Positions 9,904 through 19,200 of a stretch of 64,000 bases of DNA are shown here, in pieces. How positions within the stretch are numbered: the first letter of the stretch is position 1; each line of letters starts with the position of its first letter. Both the position numbers and the translations under genes were made by a program. Location of the stretch: positions 295,736 to 359,735 of the forward strand of contig UCMS01000006.1 in assembly GCA_900473805.1 (NCBI GenBank). The letters are read 5' to 3'. This DNA comes from Hyphomicrobiales bacterium. Lineage in GTDB: Bacteria; Pseudomonadota; Alphaproteobacteria; Rhizobiales; Rhizobiaceae. Below the pieces are notes generated by a model that saw nothing but the letters and a program-made list of their open reading frames with translations, was not told the DNA's origin and ran no database searches.

Positions 9904-11364
9904 TCAGGTCCCGCAGAAGGTCCGCGTGACGCGTTCCTCGGGGGTCGGAGGCAGCCGCAGGTCGGCTGTTGCCGTGTCCTCGACGTAAGGTGTGGCCAGC
10001 GCCTCGACCAGCCGATGGAAGAAGGAGAAGTCGCCATAAACGGCGGCGGCAATCGCTTCCTCGATGCGGTGGTTGCGAGGAATGAGCGCGGGATTGACCG
10101 CTTCCATCGCCGCCTGCCGTTCACCCGCCGTGCGACCGTCGTCGATGCGGGCGCGCCATCGCGTCAGCCAGTCGGAAAGCCCGAGTGCCGCATTGAAAAG
10201 ATCGGTGAGTGTCTCGACCGCAGCACCACCGGCGACCTTGGAAAGCGTGCGGAAAGTGAGCGTGAAATCCGCGCCGCCCTGATGCAGCAGTTCGAGGAAA
10301 TCGCTGACCAGCGCCCGGTCGTCCTCCGCCTCACCCGTCAGACCGAGCTTGGCGCGGAAGGCGTCGAGCCACGCGGCCTGGAAGACATCGCCGAAATCCT
10401 TGAGCACGCCGTTTGCCGCCTCGATTGCCTTGTCCTCCTCCGCGTCGAGGAGCGGCAAGAGGCATTCGGCGAGCCGTGCGATATTCCACTGGCCGATGCC
10501 CGGCTGGTTGGCATAGGCATAACGGCCGCGTTCGTCGATCGAGGAGAATACCTTGCGCGGGTCGTATTCGTCGAGGAAGGCGCAGGGGCCGAAATCGATG
10601 GTTTCGCCTGAAATCGCCATGTTGTCGGTGTTCATCACGCCGTGGATGAAACCGATCGACAGCCAGCGGGCAATCAGCCGCGCCTGGCGCTCCGCCACCA
10701 GCGTCAGCATGGCGAGGTAGGGATTTTCCGCCGACCGCGCTTCCGGATAATGCCGGTCGATCACGTAATCGGCGAGCGTCCGCACCGCGTCCTCGTCGCC
10801 TTGCGCGGCGAAGAACTGGAACGTGCCGACGCGGATATGGCTTGCGGCGACGCGGGTAAAGACGGCGCCCGGCAGCATCGTCTCACGCACCACCTGCTCG
10901 CCGGTCGCGACCGCCGCGAGCGCCCGTGTGGCGGGCACGCCGAGTGCTGCAAAGGCTTCGGACACGATGTATTCGCGCAGCACCGGCCCGAGTGCTGCCA
11001 TGCCGTCGCCACGACGCGAAAAGGCCGTGGGACCGGCCCCCTTGAGCTGGATGTCGAAACGCGCGCCCGTTGGCGATACCACTTCGCCGAGCAACAGCGC
11101 CCGCCCGTCGCCGAGCTGCGGATTGAAATGACCGAACTGATGGCCGGCATAGGCCTGCGCCAGCGGCGCGGCGCCGACCGGGATCACCTGGCCGGAAAAC
11201 ACCTGCGCCAGCCGTTCGTCATCGGCACCGGCGATGTCGAGACCCAGTTCTTCGGCAAGCGCATGATTGAACCGGATGAGTTTCGGCGCCCGCGCGGCCG
11301 CCGGCTTCGCGGGCCGGTGAAAGTGGTCGGGCAGGCCGGCATAGGTATTGTCGAAGGCAAACAA
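9904..11364 (-). CDS. selO: Protein adenylyltransferase SelO (YdiU family)
   Basis: 486 residues, the normal length for this pseudokinase-fold family, which transfers AMP from ATP to protein hydroxyl groups in redox regulation. Family segments are QAYAGHQFG and LGDGRALLLGE (about 69-95), KGAGPTAFSRRGDG (about 108-121) and the metal-binding NTDNMAISGETIDFGP (about 245-260). The start is a TTG codon, supported by GGGAG 7 bases upstream and by the family N-terminus FDNTYAGLPDHF. The C-terminal Cys typical of the family is present as TFCGT, where bacterial members carry Cys and some eukaryotic ones Sec. The gene ends 7 bases from the convergent SDR. Confidence 0.93.
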   Translation of the reverse strand: MFAFDNTYAGLPDHFHRPAKPAAARAPKLIRFNHALAEELGLDIAGADDERLAQVFSGQVIPVGAAPLAQAYAGHQFGHFNPQLGDGRALLLGEVVSPTGARFDIQLKGAGPTAFSRRGDGMAALGPVLREYIVSEAFAALGVPATRALAAVATGEQVVRETMLPGAVFTRVAASHIRVGTFQFFAAQGDEDAVRTLADYVIDRHYPEARSAENPYLAMLTLVAERQARLIARWLSIGFIHGVMNTDNMAISGETIDFGPCAFLDEYDPRKVFSSIDERGRYAYANQPGIGQWNIARLAECLLPLLDAEEDKAIEAANGVLKDFGDVFQAAWLDAFRAKLGLTGEAEDDRALVSDFLELLHQGGADFTLTFRTLSKVAGGAAVETLTDLFNAALGLSDWLTRWRARIDDGRTAGERQAAMEAVNPALIPRNHRIEEAIAAAVYGDFSFFHRLVEALATPYVEDTATADLRLPPTPEERVTRTFCGT

Positions 11365-11502
11365 GAACGTGCTCCCTGGCGACCGGATGCGTATCGGACG
11401 CAGCGTAATCTGTCGTGGTCTCGATATGGTGTCTAACGCGGCTGAGACAAGAAAAAGCGAAAGCCGAAGGCCCGAATGTCGTTCTTCTCCGCCCTCGTCG
11501 GC

Positions 11503-12855
11503 TCACATCGCAGAATCGGGCTCCGCCGGCTTGGCCCGGCGGGCGCGAATGGCAGCCGCGATGAAATTGCGCGACAGTCCGTGATAGAGCGGCTCGCGCG
11601 ACAGGATGCGCGAGGTGAGATAGCCGATCATCGACACCGCCATGATCGGGATGATCGCATCGTGGTTGCCGGTCATCTCCAGGATGATGACGAAAGCGGT
11701 CATCGGCGCCTGGACCACACCGGCGAAATAACCGGCCATGCCGAGGACGGCAGCGAGCGCAATGCTCGTGCCCATCAGCGCGCCGATCGTGCTCCCGAGA
11801 CCGGCGCCGATCGACAGCGAGGGCGCGAAGATGCCGCCGGGAATGCCGGAGATCATCGACAGGAAACTGGCGACGAGCTTTTCCACGAAGAACAGCAGCG
11901 GGGTCGCCTCGCCGTCGAGTGCGCCACGCGCCTGCTCGTAGCTGGTGCCGAAAGTGGTGCCGCCCGAGATGACGCCGATCGCGGCGACCCCGAGGCCACA
12001 AAGGGCGGCGAGCAGCACCATGCGCTTCAACGGCTGAGGCTGCGCCCAGCGGCGGATGCGCAGACCGAGATGGAGCGCCAGAGCGCTGAAGGCGGCACCG
12101 AGCGCACCACCGCCGATGCCGCAGACGGGCACCAGCGCCCACTCCCGCCAGAGAACGGGCGCGGCCGAGGTCGAGCCGAAATACTGGTAGCTGCCGGCGA
12201 GCGCCAGCGAGGCGAGGCCGGACAGGATGACGGCGGTGAGGACGATGCCGTTGGCGCGCGATTCATAGGCCCGCCCCATCTCTTCGATGGCAAAGACGAT
12301 GCCGGCGAGCGGCGTGTTGAAGGCGGCCGCGATGCCCGCCGCCGATCCGGCGAGGATCAACCCGCGCGCCTGCGCCATGCCGCCGAAGCGGGCGACCGCC
12401 AGCATGAAGGAGGCACCGACCTGCACGGTTGGACCCTCGCGCCCGATCGAGGCGCCCGACAACAAGCCGACCACGGTGAGCACGATCTTTCCGAAGGCGA
12501 GCCGCAGGGACAGAAGGCGATGGCGGTCCTCGTCGTGGTTGAGATGGCGCGCGGCGATGGCCTGCGGGATGCCGCTGCCCTGCGAATTGGGAAAGAGCGT
12601 GATCGACAGGAAGGCGCAGAACGCAAAACCGAGGGGTGTGACGACGATCGGCAGGAGAAAACCGAAGCTGCCGATCTCGGTCATCGACAGGAATGCGACC
12701 TGTGCCCTGTCGGCCATGCGCGCGAAGACGACCGAAACGACGCCGATGGCGAGCGCACCGGTCCAGAACACGAGGCGCGGCTTCCAAAGGCCGAGGGAGC
12801 CCCAGAGCACCCGGGATCGGCGGACGAGCTTGGACCTGCGGTAGAAATTTTGCAT
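11503..12855 (-). CDS. ClC-family chloride channel/antiporter
   Basis: About 450 residues with 10 or more membrane segments. Selectivity-filter motifs are present: GSGIP (about 91-95), GREGPTVQVGAS (about 130-141) and GGIFAPSLSIGAG (about 335-347). ClC proteins move chloride or other anions, often against protons, across the inner membrane. The ATG at 12855 is used because the conserved basic N-terminus MQNFYRRSKLVRRSR begins there; an in-frame ATG at 12912 would add 19 residues. No ribosome site clearly favours either. There is no CBS domain. The exact anion and whether this is channel or exchanger cannot be told. Confidence 0.88.
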   Translation of the reverse strand: MQNFYRRSKLVRRSRVLWGSLGLWKPRLVFWTGALAIGVVSVVFARMADRAQVAFLSMTEIGSFGFLLPIVVTPLGFAFCAFLSITLFPNSQGSGIPQAIAARHLNHDEDRHRLLSLRLAFGKIVLTVVGLLSGASIGREGPTVQVGASFMLAVARFGGMAQARGLILAGSAAGIAAAFNTPLAGIVFAIEEMGRAYESRANGIVLTAVILSGLASLALAGSYQYFGSTSAAPVLWREWALVPVCGIGGGALGAAFSALALHLGLRIRRWAQPQPLKRMVLLAALCGLGVAAIGVISGGTTFGTSYEQARGALDGEATPLLFFVEKLVASFLSMISGIPGGIFAPSLSIGAGLGSTIGALMGTSIALAAVLGMAGYFAGVVQAPMTAFVIILEMTGNHDAIIPIMAVSMIGYLTSRILSREPLYHGLSRNFIAAAIRARRAKPAEPDSAM

Positions 12856-12998
12856 GTCGTCTATCGGCTGTGTCGGATGGCCGCTTATCCGCCCCTCGTG
12901 ACGGAGATGCAAGGGTGACGAAACGCAATTCCGACGCCGACGGCGATGATTGCAGTCCAGAGCGCGGTGGCTAAGCGCGCGTTTTGCCGGCCTTGCGG

Positions 12999-13667
12999 CT
13001 ATTCCACCGGGTTTTGACGCTCGACCGCAAGCGGCGCTTTCGGCAAAGGCGGCGCGTCGAGGCCGGCGAAAGGATCGCGCCAGGCCGGCAGGTCGTCCAG
13101 ACGCCGGTACCAGGTTTCCAGCGCGGGGTAATCACCGAGCGGCAGTCCGGCGACATCGTTGAACGGAAGGAAGCTCGCCATGCGGAAGTCGGCATAGGAG
13201 AGGCCGCTGTCGAGGAGATGGCGCCGGCTTTGCAGGTGAGCGTCGAGGATTGCGGCGGAGCGATGGAAGAGCGCCATCCCCTCCTCCACCTTCACGGGAT
13301 CGACCGGCCCCAGCCCGTATCGCTGCTTCGTGCCGTATTCGAAATGCACCCTGTCGCAGGCCATGACGAAATTCGCCTTGCCCCAGCTCAGCCAGCGGAT
13401 CATGTCGGGTTCGTCCTCGTCATCCGTGCGCCATAACGTCGAACCCGAGAGGCGCGACAGCCGGCAGGCAATCGCATCCGCCTCCCACAGCGTGCCCCGC
13501 GCCTCCTCCAGGATCGGGATCGAAAGACTGGGATTGAGCGGCCGATAGGTCTCCGCCTGCCCCGGCGCAAACGGCGAGGCATAGTGGAAGGTGACGGGCG
13601 AGCCGAGATGGCGCGCGACCGCAACGGCGAGCCGGGGATTGGGATTGCGGCTGTAGTGAAGCTTCAT
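12999..13667 (-). CDS. Glutathione S-transferase family protein
   Basis: 222 residues. A thioredoxin-like N-terminal domain begins MKLHYSRNPNPRLAVAVA, with Ser/Asn residues where GSTs activate glutathione, and LSIPILEE at about 47-54 forms the cis-Pro glutathione site. An all-helical C-terminal domain follows (about 88-205). The start at 13667 has GGAGGGG 5 bases upstream. It is probably a detoxification or isomerase enzyme of the cytoplasm. The residues 'PNPR' resemble bacterial beta/theta-like classes but I cannot assign one. Confidence 0.85.
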   Translation of the reverse strand: MKLHYSRNPNPRLAVAVARHLGSPVTFHYASPFAPGQAETYRPLNPSLSIPILEEARGTLWEADAIACRLSRLSGSTLWRTDDEDEPDMIRWLSWGKANFVMACDRVHFEYGTKQRYGLGPVDPVKVEEGMALFHRSAAILDAHLQSRRHLLDSGLSYADFRMASFLPFNDVAGLPLGDYPALETWYRRLDDLPAWRDPFAGLDAPPLPKAPLAVERQNPVE

Positions 13668-13853
13668 GGCACCCCTCCGGAGCGATCACGCATCACAGGC
13701 AGTCTGATGCGGCAAAGACAGGATGTCGAGTGTCAGAGCACCCACCACCTCCGACCAGATTAGGACGCGCAGAAGCGGGAATCCAGCGGGCTCCACGCTT
13801 GCGGCACGGTGTTGCCGCACGCTAGGATGGCCCCGATCAAATCGGGGGAAATC

Positions 13854-14357
13854 ATGCGAATTCAAAGCGCTCTTGCGGTTGGCCTGGTGTTCGTCTCCAG
13901 CCTTGTGTTCTCATCCTGCACGACGACGGAAGACGCCAACAATGCGGCCCGCTCGCGCTGGCTCGGCCAGCCGGTCGACAGCTTCTTCGCCGCCTATGGC
14001 CCGCCCATCGACGAATATCCGCTGTCCTCGGGCAAGATTTACACCTGGCGCGGTGGAGACAAGACCCGCTACATCCCGCCCACCTATTCGAACCCGGAAC
14101 CGGCGAGCACCGTGGTGCGCACCCAGACCCGCACCGATGGCTCCGGCCAGACGGTGACGCAGACCCGCGTGATCACACGCGATCCGTTCTGGCAGCCGCA
14201 AATGATCAGCCCGCCGCAATATCAGCAGCTGTTCTGCGAATTGCAGATCAACACCGATAAGGCCGACGTGATCACCGCCATCCGGGCAAGCAACGACACC
14301 GATGGCGACGGCTTCAGCCTGTCGCGTTGCGCGGAAGTGCTGGGGGTCACGAAATAG
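13854..14357 (+). CDS. Putative lipoprotein, unknown function
   Basis: 167 residues. The N-terminus MRIQSALAVGLVFVSSLVFSSC is a lipoprotein signal with the lipid-bearing Cys at about residue 22, so the protein is likely anchored in a membrane facing the periplasm. The mature part has a motif WLGQPVDSFFAAYGPP (about 35-50) and a Tyr-Thr-Trp segment, followed by a Thr/Gln-rich linker and a Cys-containing C-terminal region. WLG...F...G is seen in many short SmpA/OmlA-like or 'lipoprotein' families of Rhizobiales. The ATG at 13854 is preceded by GGGGGAAAT. I do not recognise a defined family. Confidence 0.75.
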   Translation: MRIQSALAVGLVFVSSLVFSSCTTTEDANNAARSRWLGQPVDSFFAAYGPPIDEYPLSSGKIYTWRGGDKTRYIPPTYSNPEPASTVVRTQTRTDGSGQTVTQTRVITRDPFWQPQMISPPQYQQLFCELQINTDKADVITAIRASNDTDGDGFSLSRCAEVLGVTK

Positions 14358-14627
14358 GAAATGGCGGGCGGTGCAAATCGCACCAGCCCATCCCCCGGGT
14401 CGGCACAGCCGTAGGGCGCGCCAGGTGGCGGCCAGCGCGAGATGCGGGGGGAGGCAGACAACCCTGCCGCGCCCCGAGTAGACGTCACCACACAAGTCTC
14501 TAATTGCTGAAATTTCATCGCTTTAGGCTTTACGCCTGAAGTGCTGCCGCATAACCTGCCCGCGGCATCGGGGCGGGTGGAGTAGCCCCGGACAGACAAA
14601 CGGAACAGGCCGTCGGAGGGGCATATA

Positions 14628-14903
14628 ATGGTCGAAATCGTCACCACACAACTCACGGATCCGTTCCGGATCGGCCTGATCTTCTTCCTGCTGCTGACAG
14701 CCATTAGGACCCGCGCCAACATGGGCCTGTGGATGCCACTTGCCATGGGCGTGGTTTTCATCGCCATCCTGATCCCCCTGACCACCGCCGCAGCGTCGAC
14801 CGTCCCGCGCCTGACGGCAATTGGCATCGGCGTCATCTCCAATGCCGTCATCCTCGCCGTCTTCCTCGCTGGCTGGACGATCTGGGAAAAGACCCGCCGC
14901 TAA
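14628..14903 (+). CDS. Small integral membrane protein, unknown
   Basis: 91 residues with three hydrophobic segments (about 13-30, 35-52 and 62-82) ending in a basic WEKTRR. The start is an ATG with only a weak purine-rich site upstream (GGAGGGGCATATA). No family is recognised. The regular hydrophobic pattern and the positive C-terminus fit a real inner-membrane protein rather than a chance frame. Confidence 0.6.
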   Translation: MVEIVTTQLTDPFRIGLIFFLLLTAIRTRANMGLWMPLAMGVVFIAILIPLTTAAASTVPRLTAIGIGVISNAVILAVFLAGWTIWEKTRR

Positions 14904-14972
14904 GGTGTCACGGAGGCGGTTCGGGAAATACAGACCCGCCCGCCCATCATGTTTTACTTGCAGAGCCGAAAC

Positions 14973-15000
14973 GAAAACAGGCCGGCGAGATGCCGGCCTG
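14973..15000 (-). terminator. Intrinsic terminator of the MFS gene
   Basis: On the minus strand a 9-bp stem CAGGCCGGC/GCCGGCCTG with a 5-base loop is followed by TTTTCGTTTC, 30 bases after the stop of the transporter gene. Confidence 0.8.
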
Positions 15001-15030
15001 CTGTTGTGACATTCGCGGATCCGATCGAGA

Positions 15031-16815
15031 TCAGTCCTTGAAGATGTCCTTCTTGTGGGTGTTGCCCGGCACCAGCAGGGCGCCGATGATGACCGTCGCA
15101 CCGGCGATGATGATCGCGTACCACAGACCACCATAAACGTTGCCGGTCTGAGCCGAGATCGCGAATGCGGTCGCCGGCAGCAGGCCGCCGAACCAGCCGT
15201 TGCCGATGTGGTAGGGCAACGACAGGCCGGAATAACGGATACGGGTGGGATAGAGTTCGACCAGCATCGCGGCAATCGGACCGTAGACCATCGTCACCAG
15301 AAGGATCAGATAGGTCAGGATCAGCACCACGCCGATCTTCTGCGCCGTGAAGATGTCGAAGAAGTTCGACGCCTTGGCAACAGTCGGGTTGTTGTCGGCG
15401 ACCAGCGGATAACCGGCAGCGGTGAGCGCATCGTTGACCGACTTGGTGAAGGCAGCCGGAACAGCCTTGACGTCGTCGCCGGTCAGGGCGGAAGCGTCAT
15501 AGGATGCGATGACCGTGTCGCCGATCTTGATCTGGGCAGCTGTCGCGGCCGGATCTTCGACCGTTTCGTAGTTCACCGAAGTCTTGGCGAGCGTTGCCTT
15601 GGCAATGTCGCAGGACGAGGTGAACTTCGCCGTGCCCGTTGGGTTGAACTGGAACGAGCAGTCGTTCGGGGCAGCCGTCACCGTGACCGGAGTCTGATGC
15701 GCGGCATAAAGAGCCGGGTTGGCCGTCTTGGTCAGAAGCGGGAAGACGAAGTTGTAGGTGAGAGCCGCAATCAGGCAGCCGGCCAGAATGATCGGCTTGC
15801 GGCCGATGCGGTCGGACAGGGCGCCGAAGAACAGGAAGCCACCCGTGCCGAGGATCAGCGACCACGCGACAAGCACGTTGGCGGTGAAGCTGTCGACCTT
15901 GATGACGTTCTGCAGGAAGAACAGGGCATAGAACTGGCCGGAGTACCAGACGACAGCCTGGCCGGCGACGAGACCGAACAGCGCGATGAGCGCGATCTTG
16001 CCGTTCTTCCAGGTGCCGAAGGCTTCGCGCAGCGGTGCCTTGGAGGCTGCACCCTCTTCCTTCATTTTCTTGAAGGCAGGGGATTCGTTCATCTGCAGAC
16101 GGATGTAGAGCGAGATCGCGAGCAGGACGACCGAGCCGAGGAACGGGATGCGCCAGCCCCAGAGATCGAAGGCCTTGATCATCTTCGGCGTCCCGTCGGG
16201 GTTCATGACGGCGGCACCGGCCGCGTCGAGAACCGGCGTCGGGTCCCAGTTGCCGTTGACATAGCTCTGCACCGAAAGAATCACGACCAGCGAGAGCAGG
16301 AGCCCGAGCGTCGCCGTGGTCTGGATGAAGGCGGTGAAATAGCCGCGCTGGTTGGACGGTGCGTGTTCGGCAACATAGACGGCCGCGCCACCATATTCAC
16401 CGCCGAGCGCCAGACCCTGGGCCATGCGCAGAATGATCAGGATGATCGGCGCAGCCGCACCCCAGGAGGAGTAACCGGGCAACATGCCGACGAGGAAGGT
16501 CGAGAAACCCATGATCAGGATGGTCATGAGGAAGGTATATTTGCGGCCGATGAGGTCGCCGAGGGCGCCGAAGACCAGCGCGCCGAAGGGACGCACGATG
16601 AAGCCGGCGGCAAAGGCGAGAAGCGCGAAGACGTTACGCGTGGCTTCCGGGAAGGCGGTAAAGAACTGGGCGCCGATGATCGCCGCCAGCGAGCCGTAGA
16701 GATAGAAATCGTACCATTCGAAGACGGTACCGGCGGACGAGGCGAGAATGACCTTCTTCTCCTCCGCCGTCATGGGGCGCGAACGATCCCCGACGTTCAT
16801 TTCCGTAGTTGCCAT
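15031..16815 (-). CDS. MFS transporter, metabolite:proton symporter type, with a periplasmic insert
   Basis: 594 residues. The N-terminal half is of the MHS subfamily (ShiA, KgtP and ProP relatives): SAGTVFEWYDFYLYGSL (about 27-43), RPFGALVFGALGDLIGRKYT (about 75-94) and RMAQGLALGGEYGGA (about 130-144), then GALSDRIGRKP between helices 8 and 9. Residues about 363-490 form an unusual soluble insert with two Cys (about 386 and 402) before the last helices. The ATG at 16815 has GGAGG upstream. MHS proteins import organic acids, betaines or amino acids with protons; the substrate here is unknown. The gene stands alone and ends at a terminator. Confidence 0.88.
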   Translation of the reverse strand: MATTEMNVGDRSRPMTAEEKKVILASSAGTVFEWYDFYLYGSLAAIIGAQFFTAFPEATRNVFALLAFAAGFIVRPFGALVFGALGDLIGRKYTFLMTILIMGFSTFLVGMLPGYSSWGAAAPIILIILRMAQGLALGGEYGGAAVYVAEHAPSNQRGYFTAFIQTTATLGLLLSLVVILSVQSYVNGNWDPTPVLDAAGAAVMNPDGTPKMIKAFDLWGWRIPFLGSVVLLAISLYIRLQMNESPAFKKMKEEGAASKAPLREAFGTWKNGKIALIALFGLVAGQAVVWYSGQFYALFFLQNVIKVDSFTANVLVAWSLILGTGGFLFFGALSDRIGRKPIILAGCLIAALTYNFVFPLLTKTANPALYAAHQTPVTVTAAPNDCSFQFNPTGTAKFTSSCDIAKATLAKTSVNYETVEDPAATAAQIKIGDTVIASYDASALTGDDVKAVPAAFTKSVNDALTAAGYPLVADNNPTVAKASNFFDIFTAQKIGVVLILTYLILLVTMVYGPIAAMLVELYPTRIRYSGLSLPYHIGNGWFGGLLPATAFAISAQTGNVYGGLWYAIIIAGATVIIGALLVPGNTHKKDIFKD

Positions 16816-17348
16816 TATAACTCCTCCAAGTTTGCCGGTCTTTCCCCCGACACTTTTCTGGTCTGATTGACCAGCAGGCCCCGCCTCCGCGTCACCTGCC
16901 TCCTCTGATTCCGGTCCTCTACCGGTCGGCGCCTGGCGCGCGCTCACGCGCTTCGCCCCGTTGCCGAGCCCGCGTCCTGAGCCAGTGAAAGGCTGTCCCC
17001 TCTCCGGCAGGCACGTCGGGCATCGTCCAATTCTTAACACAATGCATATTTTCGGGTCAGACGACTTTGGTATCAGTCCCCGGCAGAACCCGCCCCAGGA
17101 CATGCGACTTTAGGCGAAGGCCGGCCTGCGGAGGCCCAACACAGACCTCGTCGGGGACCGGTGTCGTGGCTTCGTCATGCAATGGCGCGCATACCGCGCC
17201 TTGCCCCCGTCATTCGACGTAGTTTAGCCCCTGTCTTTGTCGTGGACAGGTCCGAAAGGGTTACGCTAGTCTCCGCTTTGACATAAGGAGACGATCGGCG
17301 GGACCGAAATCCGGCCGCCATGAGTCGACCAAGAAGAGGGACCAAATC
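16816..17348. other. 533-base divergent intergenic region
   Basis: This region lies between two divergent genes, the MFS transporter and the HupE-type protein. No gene is supported. The part nearest 17041 is AT-richer (ACACAATGCATATTTTC) and probably carries the MFS promoter. The HupE side has AGAGGG 8 bases before its ATG. No clear operator was found. Confidence 0.4.
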
Positions 17349-17921
17349 ATGTTCAAACGCATTTCACTCACCGCCGCAATGTTTGCAGCAGCTGCAGCCC
17401 CTGCCTTTGCCCATCTCGACCCGGCAGCACATGGCTCGCTGATGGCCGGCATCTCCCACCCGCTCTTCGGCGCCGACCACATCCTGGCCATGGTCGCCGT
17501 GGGTGTCTGGGCAAGCCAGATCGGTGGCCGCGCGCTCTGGGCCGTGCCTGCCGCTTTCGTCACGATGATGGCTGTCGGCTTCGGTCTCGCCGTCGCGGGC
17601 GTTTCGCTGCCCTTCGTTGAGCCGGCAATCCTTGCCTCGGTAATCGGTCTCGGCCTTCTGGTCGCCGCTGCGGTCCGTCTGCCGGTTGCAGCCTCTGCCG
17701 CCGTCGTCGGCCTGTTCGCCCTCTTCCATGGCCACGCCCATGGCGGTGAACTCGGCGCCGCCGGTGCCCTGCAGTTCGGCCTCGGCTTCCTGGTCGCAAC
17801 GGCGGCCCTGCATGCCGCAGGCGTCGCTCTCGGCCTCGGTGTGACCCGCTTCGGCCCGGTCGTTGCCCGCATTCTCGGCCTCGCCACCGTCGTCGGCGGT
17901 GCTGCGATCGCCTTCGGCTGA
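17349..17921 (+). CDS. HupE/UreJ family membrane protein
   Basis: 190 residues. A signal peptide (to about residue 21, AFAH) is followed by the family signature HPLFGADHILAMVAVG (residues about 37-52), which carries His and Asp residues implicated in metal binding. About six further membrane segments follow, with a second His-rich loop FHGHAHGGE. HupE and UreJ proteins transport nickel (some cobalt) to hydrogenase or urease. Neither enzyme nor a nickel regulator is in this window, so the partner must lie elsewhere or this member serves cobalt uptake. Its own RBS (AGAGGG) and isolated position suggest a single-gene unit. Confidence 0.88.
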   Translation: MFKRISLTAAMFAAAAAPAFAHLDPAAHGSLMAGISHPLFGADHILAMVAVGVWASQIGGRALWAVPAAFVTMMAVGFGLAVAGVSLPFVEPAILASVIGLGLLVAAAVRLPVAASAAVVGLFALFHGHAHGGELGAAGALQFGLGFLVATAALHAAGVALGLGVTRFGPVVARILGLATVVGGAAIAFG

Positions 17922-18200
17922 TCGCTCCCGACCGCGACAGCACGGGACGGCTTTGCCGTCCCTTCCTATGAGCCGCCGTGAGGCCCGGTCTTCAACCGGA
18001 ACCCTCGCGGCGGCTTCGTCGTTTCAGGGGCGACGACAGGCGTCGCGTGGGAAAACGCAGCGGCCACTTGAGTAATTTTTTCTCAATTGCCCAAATTTTT
18101 CGCTCTTTTCTCTCATCCCAACGATGCCGGGATCTGCGATGTAGACATCCTCCCAAGACGCGGACCCGACACCGGGTCCGACCGCATGAAAGGAATACCC

Positions 18201-18974
18201 ATGAGCTGGCTCAAGACATTCGCCGCCGCTGCTGCCCTCCAGACGCTCGTTTTCGCCCCTGCCCTGGCTGGCGAAAATCTCGACCAGATCAAAAAGGCAG
18301 GCGTCATCAAGATCGGCACCGAGGGCACCTACGCACCCTTCACCTTCCACGATGCCGCCAACAAGCTTGTCGGCTTTGACGTCGAGATCGGGGAAGCTGT
18401 TGCCGCGAAGCTCGGCGTCAAGGCCGAATTCGTCGAAGGCAAGTGGGACGGCCTGATCGCCGGCCTCGATGCCAACCGCTACGATGCCGTCATCAACCAG
18501 GTCGGCATCACCGAGGCCCGCAAGCAGAAGTATGATTTTTCCGACCCCTACATCGTTTCGAAGGCTGTCCTGATCGTCAAGGACGGCAATGACGAGATCA
18601 AGGGCTTCGAGGATCTGAAGGGCAAGAAGTCGGCCCAATCCCTGTCGAGCAACTTCGGCAAGATCGCCGAAGCGGCAGGCGCGGAACTCGTCGGCACTGA
18701 CGGCTTCGACCAGTCGATCCAGCTTGTCCTGACCGGCCGTGCAGACGCCACGATCAACGACAGCCTCTCCTTCCTCGACTTCAAGAAGCAGAAGCCCGAT
18801 GCACCGGTGAAGATCGCCGCCGAAAAGGCAGAAGCCGATGCCTCCGGCATCATCGTGCGCAAGGGCGATGCCGAACTGGTCGCCGAAATCAACAAGGCGC
18901 TGACCGACATCAAGGCCGACGGCACCTATCAGGCGATCGCCGACAAGTATTTCGGCCAGGACGTTTCGAAGTGA
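18201..18974 (+). CDS. Amino acid ABC transporter, periplasmic binding protein (cystine/polar type)
   Basis: 257 residues. A signal peptide ends near ALAGEN. The family 3 solute-binding signature GFDVEIGEAVAAKLG appears at about residues 59-73, after IKIGTEGTYAPFTFHD. The overall form resembles FliY/TcyJ cystine-binding proteins, but substrate assignment from sequence alone is uncertain. The ATG at 18201 has AAAGGAA 6 bases upstream. It is the first gene of a three-gene transporter set (binding protein, permease, ATPase), with a 226-base gap before the permease that may hold a differential-expression signal. Confidence 0.87.
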   Translation: MSWLKTFAAAAALQTLVFAPALAGENLDQIKKAGVIKIGTEGTYAPFTFHDAANKLVGFDVEIGEAVAAKLGVKAEFVEGKWDGLIAGLDANRYDAVINQVGITEARKQKYDFSDPYIVSKAVLIVKDGNDEIKGFEDLKGKKSAQSLSSNFGKIAEAAGAELVGTDGFDQSIQLVLTGRADATINDSLSFLDFKKQKPDAPVKIAAEKAEADASGIIVRKGDAELVAEINKALTDIKADGTYQAIADKYFGQDVSK

Positions 18975-19200
18975 GGCTCAACCCTCCGCTTTGAAGCGAG
19001 CGCCGCGCTGCGGTGGGTTCCCACCACCCCACCGCCTTGCGGTTCTCTCTTCAAAAATTGGTGCAAGAACGTCCCCATCGCCGACAGCTTCGGCCTTGCC
19101 ATGCGGTTGGTCCGCAATACATGCAGAATCAATAGAGCAGCAGAGGCGCCTCCCGCCTCTGCTGCATTCCGTTTCAGTCCGCAGTCTCAAGGACGCCCAA

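Noticed and set aside
15055-16866. Long plus-strand frame opposite the MFS gene
   Set aside because: The product is Arg/Glu/Gly-rich with no domain, while the minus strand encodes a clear transporter.
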